From assembly GCA_040221175.1 (NCBI GenBank), contig JAVJVK010000004.1, positions 310,001 through 374,000 of the forward strand: a stretch of 64,000 nucleotides of DNA. Reading direction: 5' to 3'. Positions 61,517 to 64,000 of this stretch are shown here, piece by piece (position 1 is the stretch's first letter; the number at the start of each line of letters is the position of its first letter). The notes under the pieces are model-generated. The model did no database searches, was not told the origin of the DNA, and worked only from the letters and a program-made list of their open reading frames with translations. The stretch comes from Phycisphaerales bacterium (GTDB taxonomy: Bacteria; Planctomycetota; Phycisphaerae; Phycisphaerales; UBA1924). The position numbers were made by a program, and so were the translations under genes.

Positions 61517-61672
61517 GCGCCCGTGCTCCCCTTCCGTGGGCCCCTGCCGGGGGCCGTCGATGTCCGGGCTCTCCGCGGGGGCTGGCCCGGGGTCCCGCTG
61601 CTGAGTTTATCGGCTCCGATCCGTCGCTTCGCTCCAGCGGACCCCCTGGCCGCCAGATTGTGCCCGCCGTCG

Positions 61673-62638
61673 TCAGCCCTGCGGCTCGGGCCAGGGCGGA
61701 TTGGGCCGCGGCGCGGGCGTGCGGTCGCTCAGCCGTTCCAGCGCGGCTCGATCCTCGTCGGTCAGGGCGTCGGCTGGGGGCGGCACGATTTGGATGACGG
61801 CGTACAAGTCTCCACTCGTGCCCTTCGCGTCGGTCAGCCCCCGGCCGCGAAGGCGCAGCCGCTTGCCGCTGCGCGTGCCCGCCGGCACCGTGATGTAGAC
61901 CTCGCCCTCGAGCGTCGGGACGGCGATCTCCTTGCCCAGCGTTGCCTCTGCGATGGTCAGGGGCAGGTCGATGGCCAGGTCCAGCACGCCCTCGCGCCGG
62001 TACAAGGGGTGCTTGCCGACACGGATGGTCAGGATCAGGTCGGGCTCGCCCCGCCCGCCGGCCACGCGCAGCTTCGCCCCGTCGGCGATGCCCTTGGGAA
62101 TGCTCACCTCGATCGTCGTCGCCTTGCCGCCCCGCCGCACCGGCACGCGCTCGGTGCCGCCGCGGGCCATGGTCATAAAGGACACATCGAGCTCGGCCTG
62201 GGCCGCCGGCTGGGTGCGCTCCCGGACGCGGCCGCGCTGGGCCCGGGCGCCCCGTGGCGTGGGCCCGGCTCCGCCGCCGGCTGCACCCCCGCCGCCGAAG
62301 AACGCGTCGAACATCGAGCCCAGGTCGTCCAGGTCGAAGTCGGACGCCGCACCGCCCCGGCCACCGCCCACGTTGCTCCACGAGTAGTGCGCCCCCCCGC
62401 CGGCGCCCGCCGCGGCCGCGGCGCCGGCCCGGCCGAAGCGATCGTACTGGGCGCGCTTCTCCGGCTCGCCGAGCACGTCGTAGGCGGTCTGCACCTCGGC
62501 GAACTTCTCGGCCGCATCGGGCGCCTTGTTGACGTCCGGGTGCAGCTCGCGCGCAAGCTTGCGGTAGGCGGCGCGGATCTCCTCCTGCGTGGCCGAACGC
62601 TTCACGCCGAGCACGTCGTAGTAGTCACGCTCGGCCAT
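61673..62638 (-). CDS. DnaJ-family co-chaperone without zinc finger (CbpA-like)
   Basis: The 321-residue protein has a J-domain at about 4-70 with YDVLGVKRSATQEEIRAAYR and HPD at 33-35, a Gly/Ala-rich linker (about 75-140) and two C-terminal substrate-binding domains: ELDVSFMTMARGGTERVPVR, EVSIPKGIADGAKLRVAGGR and LPLTIAEATLGKEIAVPTLE. The four CxxCxGxG zinc-finger repeats of DnaJ are missing, which makes it CbpA-like. It would stimulate a DnaK ATPase. A GGGGAG site lies upstream of the ATG. It follows the CpcT-FKBP fusion gene by 30 bases on the same strand; an operon for protein folding is a reasonable reading. Confidence 0.92.
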   Translation of the reverse strand: MAERDYYDVLGVKRSATQEEIRAAYRKLARELHPDVNKAPDAAEKFAEVQTAYDVLGEPEKRAQYDRFGRAGAAAAAGAGGGAHYSWSNVGGGRGGAASDFDLDDLGSMFDAFFGGGGAAGGGAGPTPRGARAQRGRVRERTQPAAQAELDVSFMTMARGGTERVPVRRGGKATTIEVSIPKGIADGAKLRVAGGRGEPDLILTIRVGKHPLYRREGVLDLAIDLPLTIAEATLGKEIAVPTLEGEVYITVPAGTRSGKRLRLRGRGLTDAKGTSGDLYAVIQIVPPPADALTDEDRAALERLSDRTPAPRPNPPWPEPQG

Positions 62639-62668
62639 GACGCTCCCCGGATTGGGCGGGCACTTGTC

Positions 62669-63781
62669 TCAGGGCTGCCTCTTGTCTTGCTCGGGGCGCT
62701 TCACGCGCTCTTCCATCGGGATGGGGTCGGTCTGCTCCACGCGGATGATGTGGATGTGGAAGATGAGCGTGGAGTTGGCCGGCAGGTTCTGCATCACCAC
62801 GTCGCCGAACCCCAGCTCGGGCGGGATGACGAGCTTGCGCCGCACGCCCTCGAACAGCGGCTCGATGCCCTGCTTGAAGCCCCCCACCACGCGCAGCGGG
62901 TAAGCCACGCGCATGGCCAGCCCGCGCTCCCACGTCGAATCGAAGATCGTGCCGTCGGTGCGCCACGCCTCGTAGTTGAGGAAGACGATGTCGCCCTCGT
63001 CCGTGGGCGGGTCGTCGGTCTGGCCCTGGTCGTAGGTGATGGCGACCAGGCCGTCCTCGCCCACGTCGACCGAGACCGGGAGCGTGCCGCGCTCCCAGGT
63101 GATCGGCCCCGTGCCGGGGATGGGCGTGGCGTCGATGCCGTAGAAGGTGTCTTCGGACACGATGCGGTCGGGCCGCACGCGCATGGAGCTGGCCACCTCG
63201 ACCGATCCCGAATCGGGCGTAGGGTAGGGCTGGATCGTCTCGCCCGCGTAGCCCCCGCTGGCGCGCTCGAAGCGCAGGTCGCGCGTGGCCAGCAGCTCTT
63301 CGAGCCGGATCTCGTCCAGCGACATGTGGTCGGGCGCCAGCCACAGCGTGGTGAGCATCCGGGCCCGCTGGGGATCGCGGAACTCGTAGGTCCGCAGCCG
63401 CAGCGCGTCGCCGTAGCGGTACACGCGGAAGATCGCCTGGCGCACCGGCTCCCACGGCGTGCCGTCGGCGTGCACCTCGACGTAGATCGCCCGGCCCAGC
63501 AGGTCGGTCTCGAAGGGCAGCATGTGCATCCACAGCACCGCCGCCTCCTCGCCCTGGCCCACGGGCTGGGTGGTCTTCCAGCTTCCCTCGAGCATCGAGG
63601 TCAGGCGGCTGATGTCCGCGTCGATGGGCTGGCCCACGAACAGGCTGGGCTGGGGCCCGGGGCCGTCTTCGGTCTCGTCGGGGTTGTTGTGCGGGGTCGG
63701 CGCCGGCTGGGCGCACGCGAGCCACGCCGGGGCCAGCAGGGCCGCCAGCGTGGCGATCGTCAGGACGCGGAATGGGGACAT
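62669..63781 (-). CDS. CpcT/CpeT-like domain fused to FKBP-type prolyl isomerase, exported
   Basis: The 370-residue protein has a signal sequence (FRVLTIATLAALLAPAWLA; a Cys at 23 could be lipidated, but the box is not canonical). Residues about 55-215 match the CpcT/CpeT family: DISRLTSMLEGSWKTTQ, RAIYVEVHADGTPWEPVRQA, IFRVYRYGDALRLRTYEF. That fold acts as a bilin lyase in cyanobacteria. Residues about 262-349 match an FKBP domain: FLNYEAWRTDGTIFDSTWER, VGGFKQGIEPLFEGVRRKL, IPPELGFGD and LIFHIHIIRVEQ. A link between the two is unexpected in a non-phototroph. The FKBP motifs are largely complete, so isomerase activity is plausible. The ATG at 63781 has an AAGGAG site ten bases upstream. Confidence 0.82.
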   Translation of the reverse strand: MSPFRVLTIATLAALLAPAWLACAQPAPTPHNNPDETEDGPGPQPSLFVGQPIDADISRLTSMLEGSWKTTQPVGQGEEAAVLWMHMLPFETDLLGRAIYVEVHADGTPWEPVRQAIFRVYRYGDALRLRTYEFRDPQRARMLTTLWLAPDHMSLDEIRLEELLATRDLRFERASGGYAGETIQPYPTPDSGSVEVASSMRVRPDRIVSEDTFYGIDATPIPGTGPITWERGTLPVSVDVGEDGLVAITYDQGQTDDPPTDEGDIVFLNYEAWRTDGTIFDSTWERGLAMRVAYPLRVVGGFKQGIEPLFEGVRRKLVIPPELGFGDVVMQNLPANSTLIFHIHIIRVEQTDPIPMEERVKRPEQDKRQP

Positions 63782-63861
63782 GCGGGCACTCCTTGGCGGG
63801 CAACGGGCCATTCTACGGGCCGCCGCCGCCGACCGCCAAGGAGCCGCCCCCCCGGGCTGGC

Positions 63862-64000
63862 TTACGTGAGCTCGGGGAACATCTTCTGCACGATGCCCAC
63901 CAGGTCCTGCACGTGGCTGACGCTCTCGTCGAACAGGGCCTTCTCGCCGCCCTGGAACTCGAAGTCGACCACCTTCTCCACGCCGCCCTTGCCCAGCAGC
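63862..64000 (-). CDS. mdh: Malate dehydrogenase, 3' end only
   Basis: Only the last 45 codons are inside the window. They read LLGKGGVEKVVDFEFQGGEK followed by ALFDESVSHVQDLVGIVQKM and FPELT. This matches the C-terminal end of NAD-dependent malate dehydrogenase (pattern G..GVE.V...L...E...F..S...V..LV) of the TCA cycle. The same pattern occurs in lactate dehydrogenase-like members, so the exact enzyme cannot be fixed from the tail. The gene is upstream of the CpcT-FKBP fusion gene with about 80 bases between them. Confidence 0.75.
   Translation of the reverse strand, partial: LLGKGGVEKVVDFEFQGGEKALFDESVSHVQDLVGIVQKMFPELT

Overview
The window looks like ordinary chromosome of a high-GC planctomycete, most likely of the Phycisphaerales. 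The main reasons are five secreted proteins that end in a Cys-flanked pair of EF-hand-like repeats built around the words DFDGDG and [13 protein letters not shown] (a C-terminal tag I know from Phycisphaerales as a GC-type dockerin), sigma factors paired with kinases or membrane proteins, two clpP genes in tandem, and many small planctomycete-style membrane proteins. I see no rRNA, tRNA, CRISPR array, insertion sequence, phage gene or integration site.

Layout. 1-4 kb: 5' end of a PilT-like ATPase gene, a divergent sigma-70 factor, a small membrane protein missed by length cut-offs, Mn/Fe superoxide dismutase and the first dockerin-tagged secreted protein. 4.2-9.2 kb: a complete MacA/MacB/TolC-type efflux operon with overlapping genes. 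9.2-13.5 kb: DUF1294 protein, a CRTAC1/ASPIC-type secreted protein, a B12-binding domain fused to a MeaB-type GTPase, and an anchored coiled-coil protein. 13.8-18.8 kb: sigma factor plus transmembrane Ser/Thr kinase, VTT-domain membrane protein and an MBL-fold hydrolase. 18.8-34.9 kb: dnaA with a good promoter, a DUF1579-like secreted protein, two clpP genes, a phosphoesterase, yidC-mnmE, a lone MshEN-like domain, aroC, a membrane spermidine-synthase-like protein, and an ECF sigma factor followed by a possible anti-sigma partner.

34.9-40.8 kb, mostly minus strand: pyrD, a pseudokinase, SDR-type threonine dehydrogenase, a membrane protein, a dockerin-tagged protein and a Cys-rich copper-storage protein. 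41.0-45.7 kb, plus strand: an operon encoding both subunits of DNA topoisomerase VI with an HD-domain phosphohydrolase gene between them, then a HEAT-like protein. This is the most distinctive system in the window. 45.7-48.9 kb: an MDR oxidoreductase and the rpsP-trmD-rplS ribosomal operon without rimM. 49-59 kb: an island of large exported proteins (one classical dockerin, three GC-type dockerins) around a 21-bp tandem repeat. 59-64 kb: a zinc-ribbon membrane protein, a polyprenyl glycosylphosphotransferase, a CbpA-like DnaJ, a CpcT/CpeT-like domain fused to an FKBP prolyl isomerase, and the 3' end of malate dehydrogenase.

All calls rest on reading translated sequence and motifs by eye. No database search was run, so family names are recognitions and start codons were chosen from visible ribosome-binding sites.
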